Part shown: one piece after another, positions 1-8,675 of the stretch
Position numbering within the stretch: position 1 is the first letter of the stretch
How the letters are laid out: every line of letters starts with the position of its first letter
Origin: Pseudomonas linyingensis
GTDB taxonomy: Bacteria; Pseudomonadota; Gammaproteobacteria; Pseudomonadales; Pseudomonadaceae
Assembly: GCF_900109175.1 (NCBI RefSeq)
Contig: NZ_FNZE01000012.1
Coordinates: 91,538 to 155,537, forward strand
Reading direction: 5' to 3'
DNA length: 64,000 nucleotides
Made by a program: the position numbers and the translations under genes
The notes under the pieces: model-generated
What the model saw: only the letters and a program-made list of their open reading frames with translations
Database searches by the model: none
Told to the model about the DNA's origin: nothing

Positions 1-1701
1 CGCGGCGACCTGGGCGACGAAGTCCGCCTGGCGCAGCTGGTGCATGGAGATGTTCACCGACACGCGCAGCTCGGCCAGCCCGGCCAGCTGCCAGCTGCGT
101 GCCTGCTGGCAGGCCTCGCGCAGCACGAACGCGCCGATGGCGGTGATCTGCCCGGTTTCCTCGGCCAGCTCGATGAAGCTGGACGGCGCCACCAGGCCGA
201 ACTCCGGATGGCGCCAGCGCACCAGCGCCTCGGCGCTGAGCAGTCGATCCGCGCCGAGGGTCAGCTTGGGCTGGTAGAACACCTCCAGCTGGCCCTTGTC
301 CAGCGCCTTGTCCAGCTGCGCCTCGAGCAGCAGGCGCTCGTGGCTGCTGCTCTGCAGGCTGTCGCGGTAGAGCTGCGCGGTGTTGCCGCCGAGCTGCTTG
401 GCGTGGCGCATGGCCATGCTCGCCTGGCTGAGCAGAGCGGCCGGATCGCCGGCGCTGGACAGCAGGCTGATGCCCAGCGAGGCACTGACCACCAGTTCGT
501 GGCCGCCGGCCTGCAGGCTCTGGCGCAGTTCGGCGAGCAGCCGGCGCGCCATGGGCTCGAGCTCCTCGGCCGCCAGCTGGCCGTCGAGTAGGATGGCGAA
601 CTCGTCCACGGCCAGCCGCGCGATGATGTCGGCGCGGCCCACGCTGCGGGTCAGGCGGCGGGCGATCTCGCAGAGGATGTCGTCGGCCACCTGCAGGCCG
701 AGGCTCTCGTTGAGCAGCTTGAAGCGGTCGAGGTCGAGGTGCAGCAGGACCAGTTCGTGCCCCTTCGGCCGCACGCGGCGCGCGGCTTCCTTGACCCGCT
801 CCAGCAGCAGGCTGCGATTGGCCAACCCGGTCAGGGTGTCGTGGTTGGCCAGGAAACGCCGCTGCGCTTCCTCCTCGCGGCGCGCCTGCTCGCTGGCGCT
901 CAGCGCCTGGGTGCGCTCGCTGACCCGCTGCTCGAGGGCGCGCTGGGCGGCGCGCAGTTCCTCCTCGACCTGCTGGCGCTGGCGCACTTCGCTGGCCAGC
1001 TCGCGGTTCAGCTGGTCGCTGGCGCGGCGGGCGTGCTCCTCGAAGGTCATCAGCGACTGGTTCTGGAAGCGCTGCAGCAGGTTGCGCAGGGACGCGCGGT
1101 TGATCTGCCAGGCGCTGACCAGCAGCGCCGCCAGCAGGATCAGGCCGAACACCCCCCAGCCCTGCAGCTGGGCGTCGGCGCGACCGAGCAGGTACAGACT
1201 GGAGGGCAGCAGGCCGGGCACGGCGAAGGCCAGGAAGGCGCGCAGGCTGGCGGCATAGGCGACGCTGGAGGTAATGATCGCCGCCACCAGGATGCCGTAG
1301 ATCAGCGCCTGCTGCAGCGGCGCGGCCAGCGGGATGAGCAGCACGCCGACCAGTGCCAGGGTGATGCCCGAGGCGGCGGCGCCGAACAGGAAGGTCTGTC
1401 GCCAGGCCGGGGCGGCCTGCAACTCGGCCGGCGCCTGTTGGAAGGCACGGGTCTGCCACAGGCGCAGGCCGCCGAGCAGGCTCAGCCAGGCCAGCAGGCC
1501 GCCGAGCAGGAGCGGGCTGTGCTGACCCCAGAGCAGGGTGACGCAACTCAGGCCGCCGAGCAGCATCAGCAGGGTGGGCAGGCGCGAGCCGCGGTACAGC
1601 TGGCGGGTCAGCGCCGCGTCGATCTGCGCGGCATAGTGCTGACGTACGTCCTCCGGCGCGATCACCGGCGGGGCGACATCAGACGAAAAGAGAAAGGTCA
1701 T
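1..1701 (-). CDS. Membrane-anchored GGDEF-EAL protein (partial, C-terminus outside window)
   Basis: Cyclic-di-GMP signalling protein; 567 N-terminal residues are visible and the EAL domain runs off the left edge. Start is the ATG at 1701 (MTFLFSSDV). The first ~200 residues hold several hydrophobic helices, followed by a short coiled region (about 220-280) and a GGDEF domain. The GGDEF signature is degenerate: residues 364-368 read AVDEF instead of GGDEF, and I see no clear inhibitory RxxD site. The EAL domain begins near residue 465, with the EAL motif at 491-493 (EALVRW) intact. I therefore infer a phosphodiesterase, perhaps with a regulatory GGDEF domain, rather than a cyclase. Divergent from uvrD across about 130 bp. 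Confidence 0.9.
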   Translation of the reverse strand, partial: MTFLFSSDVAPPVIAPEDVRQHYAAQIDAALTRQLYRGSRLPTLLMLLGGLSCVTLLWGQHSPLLLGGLLAWLSLLGGLRLWQTRAFQQAPAELQAAPAWRQTFLFGAAASGITLALVGVLLIPLAAPLQQALIYGILVAAIITSSVAYAASLRAFLAFAVPGLLPSSLYLLGRADAQLQGWGVFGLILLAALLVSAWQINRASLRNLLQRFQNQSLMTFEEHARRASDQLNRELASEVRQRQQVEEELRAAQRALEQRVSERTQALSASEQARREEEAQRRFLANHDTLTGLANRSLLLERVKEAARRVRPKGHELVLLHLDLDRFKLLNESLGLQVADDILCEIARRLTRSVGRADIIARLAVDEFAILLDGQLAAEELEPMARRLLAELRQSLQAGGHELVVSASLGISLLSSAGDPAALLSQASMAMRHAKQLGGNTAQLYRDSLQSSSHERLLLEAQLDKALDKGQLEVFYQPKLTLGADRLLSAEALVRWRHPEFGLVAPSSFIELAEETGQITAIGAFVLREACQQARSWQLAGLAELRVSVNISMHQLRQADFVAQVAA

Positions 1702-1831
1702 GAGTGCTGCTTGTCTTGTTGTTTTTGTATTGTCGTCCTGGACATGGCGCGGCTCACTCCCTGTGGCGAGTGGCCGGCACTTCCGGCCAGCGCAGAGTTT
1801 GCCCCGTCTTCGCGCCGACCGCTAGAATGCC

Positions 1832-4012
1832 ATGATGCGCGAAGACCTATCCTTTCTGCTTAGTACTCTCAACGATGCCCAACGCCAGGCCGTCGCCGCT
1901 CCACTCGGCCGCCAGCTGGTGCTGGCCGGTGCCGGCTCGGGCAAGACCCGCGTGCTGGTGCATCGCATCGCCTGGCTGATCGAGGTGGAGAATGCGCCGG
2001 CGCATTCGATCCTCTCGGTCACCTTCACCAACAAGGCCGCCGCCGAGATGCGTGCGCGCATCGAGCAGCTGCTCGGCATCAGCCCGGCCGGCATGTGGGT
2101 GGGCACCTTCCACGGCCTGGCCCACCGCCTGCTGCGCGCCCACTGGCAGGAGGCGGGCCTGGCGGAGAACTTCCAGATCCTCGACTCCGACGACCAGCAG
2201 CGCCTGGTCAAGCGGGTGATCCGCGAGCTGGGCCTCGACGACAACAAGTGGCCGGCGCGCCAGGCACAGTGGTTCATCAACGGCCAGAAGGACGAGGGCA
2301 TCCGCCCGCAGCACATCCAGCCGGCCGGCGACCACTACCTGACCACCATGCTGCAGATCTACAGCGCCTACGAGGCCGCCTGCCGGCGCGCCGGGGCGAT
2401 CGACTTCGCCGAGCTGCTGCTGCGCGCGCTGGACCTGTGGCGCGACCAGCCCGGCCTGCTCGAGCACTACCAGCGGCGCTTCCGGCATATTCTGGTCGAC
2501 GAGTTCCAGGACACCAACGCCGTGCAGTACGCCTGGCTGCGCCTGCTCGGCCAGGGTGGATCGAGCCTGATGGTGGTCGGCGACGACGACCAGTCGATCT
2601 ACGGCTGGCGCGGCGCGCGGATCGAGAACATCCAGCAGTTCGGCCGCGACTTCGCCGACGCCGAAACCATCCGCCTGGAGCAGAACTACCGCTCCACCGC
2701 GCGCATCCTCAAGGCCGCCAACGCGCTGATCGCCAACAACCAGGGCCGCCTGGGCAAGGAACTGTGGACCGAGGGCCACGAGGGCGATCCGCTGGCGCTG
2801 TACGCCGCGTTCAACGAGTACGACGAGGCGCGCTACGTGGTCGAGAGCATCGTCGACGCGGTGCGCAAGGACGGCCTCAAGCGCAGCGAGATCGCCATCC
2901 TCTACCGCTCCAACGCCCAGTCGCGGGTGCTCGAGGAGTCCTTGCTGCGCGAGAAGGTGCCCTACCGCATCTACGGCGGCCAGCGCTTCTTCGAGCGCGC
3001 CGAGATCAAGAACGCCATGGCCTACCTGCGCCTGGTGCGCGAGCGCGAGGACGACGCGGCGCTGGAGCGGGTGCTCAACCTGCCGCCGCGCGGCATCGGC
3101 GAGAAGACCGTGGAGACCCTGCGCGAGATCGCCCGCAGTGAGAACCTGTCGTTGTGGCGCGCGCTGCACCAGGCGGTTGGCAACAAGCTGGTGCCCGGCC
3201 GCGCCGCCGGCGCGCTGAACGCCTTCGTCGAGCTGATCGACACCCTCGCCCTGCGCGTCGAGGAGATGCCGCTGCACCTGCAGACCCAGACGGTGATCGA
3301 GCAGTCCGGGCTGATTCCCTTCCACCTCGCCGAAAAGGGCGAGAAGGGCCAGACCCGCATCGACAACCTCGAGGAACTGGTCAGCGCCGCGCGCGCGTTC
3401 GAGACCACCGAGGAGGAGCTGTCGCCGCTGGCCGCGTTCATCGACCACGCCGCGCTGGAAGCCGGCGACACCCAGGCCGACGTCGACGAGGACAGCGTGC
3501 AGCTGATGACCCTGCACAGCGCCAAGGGCCTGGAGTTCCCGCTGGTGTTCCTGGTCGGCATGGAGGAAGGCCTGTTCCCCCACAAGATGAGCATGGAGGA
3601 GCCCGGCCGCCTCGAGGAGGAGCGCCGTCTCGCCTACGTCGGCCTGACCCGCGCCATGCAGCGCCTGGTGCTGACCTACGCCGAGACGCGCCGCCTGTAC
3701 GGCAGCGAGACCTACAACAAGGTGTCGCGCTTCGTCCGCGAGATTCCGCCGGGACTGATCCACGAGGTGCGCCTGGCCAACGCGGTCAGCCGGCCGTATA
3801 CCGGCAACCGCAGCGTGGCCAGCCCGTTCGCCGGCGCCAGCGTGCCGGAAACCGCCTTCGCCCTCGGCCAGCAGGTGCGCCACAGCCTGTTCGGCGAAGG
3901 GGTGATCCTCAACTATGAAGGCTCCGGCGCCCAGGCGCGGGTGCAGGTGAACTTCGCCAGCGAAGGCACCAAGTGGCTGATGCTGTCCTACGCCAAGCTG
4001 GAAGCGCTGTAG
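1832..4012 (+). CDS. uvrD: DNA helicase II (UvrD), superfamily 1
   Basis: ATP-dependent 3'-5' helicase of nucleotide excision repair and methyl-directed mismatch repair, cytoplasmic. The 726-residue length fits pseudomonad UvrD. The Q motif (LNDAQRQAV) starts at residue 13 and Walker A GAGSGKT is at 33-39. Walker B is DEFQDTN near 223, motif III GDDDQSIYGWRG follows, and motif VI GLTRAMQRLVL lies near 610. The C-terminal 50 residues (FGEGVILNYEG) match the Tudor-like RNA-polymerase-binding tail. Two ATG codons are adjacent (1832 and 1835), and the second gives the MRED start seen in relatives. Upstream it faces the GGDEF-EAL gene. Confidence 0.97.
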   Translation: MMREDLSFLLSTLNDAQRQAVAAPLGRQLVLAGAGSGKTRVLVHRIAWLIEVENAPAHSILSVTFTNKAAAEMRARIEQLLGISPAGMWVGTFHGLAHRLLRAHWQEAGLAENFQILDSDDQQRLVKRVIRELGLDDNKWPARQAQWFINGQKDEGIRPQHIQPAGDHYLTTMLQIYSAYEAACRRAGAIDFAELLLRALDLWRDQPGLLEHYQRRFRHILVDEFQDTNAVQYAWLRLLGQGGSSLMVVGDDDQSIYGWRGARIENIQQFGRDFADAETIRLEQNYRSTARILKAANALIANNQGRLGKELWTEGHEGDPLALYAAFNEYDEARYVVESIVDAVRKDGLKRSEIAILYRSNAQSRVLEESLLREKVPYRIYGGQRFFERAEIKNAMAYLRLVREREDDAALERVLNLPPRGIGEKTVETLREIARSENLSLWRALHQAVGNKLVPGRAAGALNAFVELIDTLALRVEEMPLHLQTQTVIEQSGLIPFHLAEKGEKGQTRIDNLEELVSAARAFETTEEELSPLAAFIDHAALEAGDTQADVDEDSVQLMTLHSAKGLEFPLVFLVGMEEGLFPHKMSMEEPGRLEEERRLAYVGLTRAMQRLVLTYAETRRLYGSETYNKVSRFVREIPPGLIHEVRLANAVSRPYTGNRSVASPFAGASVPETAFALGQQVRHSLFGEGVILNYEGSGAQARVQVNFASEGTKWLMLSYAKLEAL

Positions 4013-4096
4013 CCGGCGCTGTCGCTGGCTGCGCGTTCCAAACGACACAACAAAAAACGGCCGATTGCGGCCCCATCGAGCAATGGAGAACACCCG

Positions 4097-5200
4097 ATGA
4101 ATCGTCGCCAACTGTTCGGCGCTGCCGCAGCGCTGCTGGCTGCCATGGGCCTGACCGGCTGCAAGGAAGAAGCTGCCACAGCACAGAGCACCACCCAGCC
4201 GGCCGCTGCGCCGGCGCAGACCTTCACCTGGAAGATGGTCACCTCCTGGCCGAAGAACTACCCGGGCCTGGGCACCGGCGCCGAGGGCTTCGCCCAGCGG
4301 GTCAACGCCATGAGCGGCGGCCGCCTGACCATCAAGGTGTACGCCGGCGGCGAGCTGGTGCCGCCGCTGGAGGCGTTCGACGCCGTGTCCCAGGGCACCG
4401 CCGAGCTGGCCCACACCACCCCCTACTACTGGAAGGGCAAGACCGCCGCGGCGCAGTTCTTCACCGCCGTACCGTTCGGCCTGTCGACCATGGAAATGCA
4501 CGCCTGGCTGACCCACGGCGGCGGCATGGCCCTGTGGCAGGAAGCCTACGCGCCGTTCGGCATCAAGCCGCTGGCCGCGGGCAACTCCGGCATGCAGATG
4601 GGCGGCTGGTTCAACAAGGAGATCAACAGCCTGGAAGACCTCAAGGGCCTGAAGATCCGCACCCCGGGCCTCGGCGCCGAGGTCTACAACCGTCTGGGCG
4701 CGACCACCGTCAACCTGCCCGGCGGCGAGGTGTTCACCGCCATGCAGACCGGCGTCATCGACGCCACCGACTGGGTCAGCCCATACAACGACCTGGCCTT
4801 CGGCATCCACAAGGCGGCCAAGTACTACTACGCCCCAGGCTGGCAGGAGCCGCAGGCGGTCATCGAACTGCTGATCAACCAGAAGGCCTGGGACAGCCTG
4901 CCGGCCGACCTCAAGGCGATCGTCGAGGAAGCCTCGCGCGGCTCCGTGCAGGTCATGCTCGAGGAGTACTCCTGGAACAACGCCAAGGCGCTGGCCGAGC
5001 TGAAGAAGCAGGGCGTGGTGATCAAGCGCTTCCCCGACGAAGTGCTGGCCGCCATGCGCCACGAGTCCGAGCAGGTGCTCGACCAGCTGGCTGCCCAGAG
5101 CGACCTGAACGGCCGCATCTGGTCGTCGATGAAGGCCTACCGCGAGCAGGCCGTCGAGATGAGCAAAATCTCCGAGAAAGAGCTGCACAACTGGCGCTGA
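4097..5200 (+). CDS. TRAP transporter solute-binding lipoprotein, DctP family
   Basis: Periplasmic ligand-binding subunit of a tripartite ATP-independent (TRAP) uptake system, 367 residues. The N-terminus MNRRQLFGAAAALLAAMGLTGC carries a lipobox (LTGC, Cys22) and an NRRQLFG stretch resembling a twin-arginine signal. The mature protein has DctP-family landmarks: WPKNYPGLGTGAEGFA, GGELVPPLEAFDAVSQG and AMQTGVIDATDW. The latter resembles the subgroup binding alpha-keto acids or aromatic carboxylates, but the ligand cannot be read from the sequence. No DctQ or DctM membrane subunit lies nearby, so it is an orphan here. It starts 84 bp after uvrD. Confidence 0.9.
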   Translation: MNRRQLFGAAAALLAAMGLTGCKEEAATAQSTTQPAAAPAQTFTWKMVTSWPKNYPGLGTGAEGFAQRVNAMSGGRLTIKVYAGGELVPPLEAFDAVSQGTAELAHTTPYYWKGKTAAAQFFTAVPFGLSTMEMHAWLTHGGGMALWQEAYAPFGIKPLAAGNSGMQMGGWFNKEINSLEDLKGLKIRTPGLGAEVYNRLGATTVNLPGGEVFTAMQTGVIDATDWVSPYNDLAFGIHKAAKYYYAPGWQEPQAVIELLINQKAWDSLPADLKAIVEEASRGSVQVMLEEYSWNNAKALAELKKQGVVIKRFPDEVLAAMRHESEQVLDQLAAQSDLNGRIWSSMKAYREQAVEMSKISEKELHNWR

Positions 5201-5372
5201 GACCCGCCCGGCGGCGCAATCGTCCGTCCTGAGGTTGCCGTACGTCGGCGCCTGCCGCAGGGCGGGCCCGACATGCGGGCGTGCAACAGCCCGAAACAAT
5301 CTGCAACTGGCCGCCTGCCCGCCGCTGGGCAAAGATGGTCCGCGTGAATTTCACAACCGAGAGCCCTCTCAC

Positions 5373-6254
5373 ATGCAACGATTTCTCAGCCTGGCCATGG
5401 CCCTGTGCCTCAGCCTGACTCTCAGCATTGATGCCTTCGCCGCCAAGCGCTTCGGCGGCGGCAAGTCGTTCGGCTCCGCGCCGACGCACCAGACCCAGCA
5501 GCGCCAGACCACCCAGGCGGCGCCGACGGCCACCGCCCCGACCGCCGGTGCCGCAGCCCGTCCGGCCAGCGGTGCTTCGCGCTGGCTCGGCCCGCTGGCC
5601 GGCATCGCCGCCGGCGGCCTGCTCGCCTCGATGTTCATGGGTGACGGCTTCGAGGGTTTCCAGTTTCTCGACTTCCTGATTCTCGGCCTGATCGCCTTCC
5701 TGGCCTTCCGTTTCTTCGCCTCGCGGCGCAAGGCCCAGGGCGCTACTCCGGCCTACGCCGGCATGGGCAACGCCCAGGCCTACCAGGCCCCGGCCCAGCC
5801 GCAGGTCGCTGCGGCGGCCAGTCCGGCCGCCAACACCGTGTTCGGTGGCGGCGCCGCGCAGCCGGCGCGCACCTTCAACGCCCCGGCCTGGTTCGACGAG
5901 CAGCGCTTCGTCGGCGTGGCCCGCGAGCACTTCCTCAACCTGCAGCAGCACTGGGACGCCGCGGAGATGGACAAGATCGCCGAGTTCGTCACCCCGCAGA
6001 TGCTCGAGTTCCTCAAGCAGGAGCGCGCCAGCCTGGGCGACGGCTTCCAGTCCACCTACGTCGACCAGTTGCAGGTCAACCTGGACGGCATCGAGCAGCA
6101 GGGCGGCAAGACCATCGCCACCCTGACCTTCGACGGCGTGGCCAAGACCTCGCGTTTCGACCAGGGCGAAGCCTTCAGCGAAAGCTGGCGCATGGAGCGT
6201 GCCGACGGCGACAACCAGCCCTGGCTGGTCGCCGGTATCCGCCAGAACGGCTGA
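5373..6254 (+). CDS. Tim44-like domain membrane protein
   Basis: A 293-residue predicted inner-membrane protein. The start at 5373 (MQRFLSLAMALCLS) gives a clean signal sequence ending near DAFA; a longer open frame begins at 5235 but its extension is unlike any leader. A Gln/Thr/Ala-rich linker follows, then two hydrophobic helices (about residues 70-112, including FLDFLILGLIAFLAF). The C-terminal 130 residues form a Tim44/MRPL45-type domain (WFDEQRFVGVAREHFLNLQ to the end). The family is widespread in pseudomonads and its bacterial role is not established. A strong hairpin follows the stop codon. Confidence 0.85.
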   Translation: MQRFLSLAMALCLSLTLSIDAFAAKRFGGGKSFGSAPTHQTQQRQTTQAAPTATAPTAGAAARPASGASRWLGPLAGIAAGGLLASMFMGDGFEGFQFLDFLILGLIAFLAFRFFASRRKAQGATPAYAGMGNAQAYQAPAQPQVAAAASPAANTVFGGGAAQPARTFNAPAWFDEQRFVGVAREHFLNLQQHWDAAEMDKIAEFVTPQMLEFLKQERASLGDGFQSTYVDQLQVNLDGIEQQGGKTIATLTFDGVAKTSRFDQGEAFSESWRMERADGDNQPWLVAGIRQNG

Positions 6255-6282
6255 TTGCGCAGCGCACGACCCACAAGAACGA

Positions 6283-6313
6283 GACAAGACCCGGGCCTGG
6301 CCCGGGTCTTGTC
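6283..6313 (+). terminator. Perfect 14-bp hairpin after the Tim44-like gene
   Basis: GACAAGACCCGGGC (6283-6296) pairs perfectly with 6300-6313 around a 3-nt loop, 28 bp after the stop codon. Only a short GTTTC follows, so the U-tract is weak. Terminator is an inference from position and stem strength. Confidence 0.65.
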
Positions 6314-6400
6314 GTTTCAGGCATTCGCGGGGCGCGCGCCGTTGCGCTATAAAGCACCCCGCTTTGCCGTTCCCCATTACCCATCAAGAGGGCTGTTGCC

Positions 6401-6805
6401 GTGGAAGAAGTGATCGACCGACTGCACGAGCTGAACGAGCCGGTGCCGGTGCCGCTGGAACTACCGGACGAGGACATGCTGGTGGAAATCCAGGAGCAGA
6501 TCCTCATCCACCTGCCCTTCGAGCTGCGCGAGTACCTGCTCAAGGCCAGCGATGTGGTCTACGGCCACCTGGAGCCGGTGACCGCCAGCGATCCGCACTC
6601 GCACACCTACCTGCCCGACGTCGCCTCCCGCGCCTGGCACGAGGGCCTGCCGCGCTATCTGGTGCCGCTGTGCGAGGACCGCGGCCGCTACTACGCGGTC
6701 GACCCGGAAGGCCAGGTGCTGCTGTGGGACGGCGAGATCGACGAGGACCAGAGCTGGGACTCGGTCTGGCACTGGATCGACGAGGTCTGGCTGGAAGGCG
6801 CCTGA
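6401..6805 (+). CDS. SMI1/KNR4 (SUKH)-family protein
   Basis: A 134-residue acidic soluble protein starting at a GTG codon (6401). SUKH-type landmarks are the N-terminal LPFELREYLLKASD segment and the C-terminal core RYLVPLCEDRGRYYAVDPEG followed by VLLWDGE. Some SUKH proteins are immunity proteins against polymorphic toxins. Here no toxin gene is adjacent, and homologues sit near uvrD in other pseudomonads, so a housekeeping role is equally possible. A weak 7-bp hairpin (6837-6855) follows the gene. Confidence 0.75.
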   Translation: MEEVIDRLHELNEPVPVPLELPDEDMLVEIQEQILIHLPFELREYLLKASDVVYGHLEPVTASDPHSHTYLPDVASRAWHEGLPRYLVPLCEDRGRYYAVDPEGQVLLWDGEIDEDQSWDSVWHWIDEVWLEGA

Positions 6806-6999
6806 CGCGCCTCGACCGCGACGCCTTCGGCTGAAGCGACGCCGTTGTGGCGTCGTCCCCAGGCGAATGTCGCAAAGCCGACAGGCCGCCCCGCCGCTTG
6901 GCCAGCAACCGCCCGCCGCATCTGGCTTGCAGGCGGGTCGCCATCTTGGTATCGCTCTTGCAACGGCCTCTCCCAGGCCTACAGGAGCGTGCCCGTCCC

Positions 7000-8655
7000 A
7001 TGTCGACCCAGACCCTGCCCGACCCCGCCGCAGCCCTCGCCGTGGTGCGCGACTACCACCAGCGCACCAAGCACCGCTTCGCCGCCTACGCCCACGGCCC
7101 GGGCACCCTCGACTGGGACGCGCAGCCGGCGCCGTTCCGCCATTTCGACGGTGCGGCGCAGATCGCCCTGCCGCGCCTCGCCGCGCTGGCGCCCGGCAGC
7201 GTCCTGTACGCGGCGCTGCAACGGCCGTTCGCCGCGCTGGACGACCCCCTGCCGCCGCTGCCGGTGGACCTGGCGAGCATCGGCGCCCTGCTGCAGCTGT
7301 CGCTCGGCCTCACCGCCTGGAAGAGTTACGGCCCGGACCGCTGGGCGCTGCGCGCCAACCCCTCCAGCGGCAACCTGCACCCCATCGAGGCCTACCTGCT
7401 GCTCGGCGGGATCGACGGCCTGGTCGACGGCCTCTACCACTACCGCCCGGAAAGCCACGCCCTCGAGCTGCGCGCCAGTCACGCGACCACCGGCGGCGGC
7501 CCGCGTCTGGCCGTGCTGCTCACCTCGGTGATGTGGCGCGAGGCCTGGAAGTACGGCGAACGCGCCTTCCGCTACTGCCAGCTCGATACCGGCCACGCCG
7601 CCGGCGCCCTGCGCTACGCCGCTGCCGCGCTGGGCTGGACGTTGGCCGAACAGCCGCAGGTCGGCAGCGGCAGTCTGGCGCAGCTGGCCGGCATCGACCG
7701 CCTGGCCGAGTTCCCCGCCCGCAAGCGCGCCGAGACCGAAGTGGAGGAAGCCGAGATCCTTCTCGCCGTCGGCCTGACCGGCGCGCCGCCGACGCCGCTG
7801 GCCGCCGCCGAACTGCAGGCGCTGGCCGCCAGCGCGCAGTGGCATGGCGTCGCCTCGAGCATCGACCGCCACCCGCTGTACCACTGGCCGCTGATCGCCG
7901 AGGTGGCCGCCGCCAGCCGCGGCGAGGATGGCGCTGTGCCGCCCGCCGCCGTGCTGGCACCGCCGCGTCCGCGCGCGCCGGGCGAGGCCGCCCAGCCGCT
8001 GCAGCCGCTGATCCTCGGACGGCGCAGCGCCCAGCGCTTCGACCATCAGCACCGCATGACGCTCGCCCAGTTCACCGCCCTGCTCGCCCGCCTGCAGCCC
8101 GCCGCCGGCGTGCCCTGGGACGTGTGCGCCGCCACCCCGCGTGCGGCGCTGCTGCTGTTCGTCAACCGGGTCGAGGGCTTGGTGCCCGGCCTCTACCTGC
8201 TGCCGCGCAGCGAGGCGCAGCTGTCCGCCCTGCGTCCGCAGTTGGCCGAGCGCTTCCGCCTGTGGCCGATCCCCGGCATCGAGTCCCTGCTGCAGCTCGC
8301 CGCGCTGGAGCCGCTCGCCCTGGCGCGCATCGCCCGCGCCCTGCACTGCCACCAGGAGCTGGCGTCCACCGCCTGCTTCGCCGTCGGCATGCTCTGCGAG
8401 TTCGACGCCGCCCTGGCCGCCGGTCCCGCCGCCTACCGCGCGCTGCACCGCGAAGCCGGGCTGATCGGCCAGGCGCTCTACCTGGAGGCCGAAGTCCACG
8501 GCCTGCGCGGTACCGGTATCGGCTGCTTCTTCGACGACCCGGTGCACGAACTGCTCGGCCTCGCCGGCACGGCCTGGCAGAGCCTCTACCACTTCACCGT
8601 CGGCCGGGCGCTGGACGATGCGCGCATCGAAACCGCGCCGGCCTACCCCGACTGA
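7000..8655 (+). CDS. SagB-type tandem nitroreductase-family protein
   Basis: A 551-residue protein with two nitroreductase-fold halves. The first half (about 60-290) contains SLGLTAWKSYG, RANPSSGNLHPIEAYLL and GLYHYRPESHALELR. The second half (about 335-545) contains LILGRRSAQRFD, GLVPGLYLLPR and GTGIGCFFDDPVHELLGL. This two-domain form resembles SagB-type dehydrogenases, FMN enzymes that oxidise azolines in thiazole/oxazole peptides. No YcaO cyclodehydratase or precursor peptide gene is nearby, so a different substrate is likely. The start at 7000 follows AGGAGCG. The rhodanese-ankyrin gene begins 20 bp downstream and probably shares the transcript. Confidence 0.8.
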   Translation: MSTQTLPDPAAALAVVRDYHQRTKHRFAAYAHGPGTLDWDAQPAPFRHFDGAAQIALPRLAALAPGSVLYAALQRPFAALDDPLPPLPVDLASIGALLQLSLGLTAWKSYGPDRWALRANPSSGNLHPIEAYLLLGGIDGLVDGLYHYRPESHALELRASHATTGGGPRLAVLLTSVMWREAWKYGERAFRYCQLDTGHAAGALRYAAAALGWTLAEQPQVGSGSLAQLAGIDRLAEFPARKRAETEVEEAEILLAVGLTGAPPTPLAAAELQALAASAQWHGVASSIDRHPLYHWPLIAEVAAASRGEDGAVPPAAVLAPPRPRAPGEAAQPLQPLILGRRSAQRFDHQHRMTLAQFTALLARLQPAAGVPWDVCAATPRAALLLFVNRVEGLVPGLYLLPRSEAQLSALRPQLAERFRLWPIPGIESLLQLAALEPLALARIARALHCHQELASTACFAVGMLCEFDAALAAGPAAYRALHREAGLIGQALYLEAEVHGLRGTGIGCFFDDPVHELLGLAGTAWQSLYHFTVGRALDDARIETAPAYPD

Positions 8656-8675
8656 CCCCTCTGCGGAGATTTCCC

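Noticed and set aside
1847..5332. Very long open frame on the minus strand opposite uvrD and the TRAP gene
   Set aside because: It is antisense to two confidently assigned genes, has low-complexity Gly/Leu/Ala/His/Gln-rich translation, and no recognisable domain. Long antisense frames are expected at this GC content.
5235..5372. N-terminal extension of the Tim44-like gene
   Set aside because: The downstream ATG at 5373 begins a proper signal peptide; the extension is Arg/Cys-rich without leader features.
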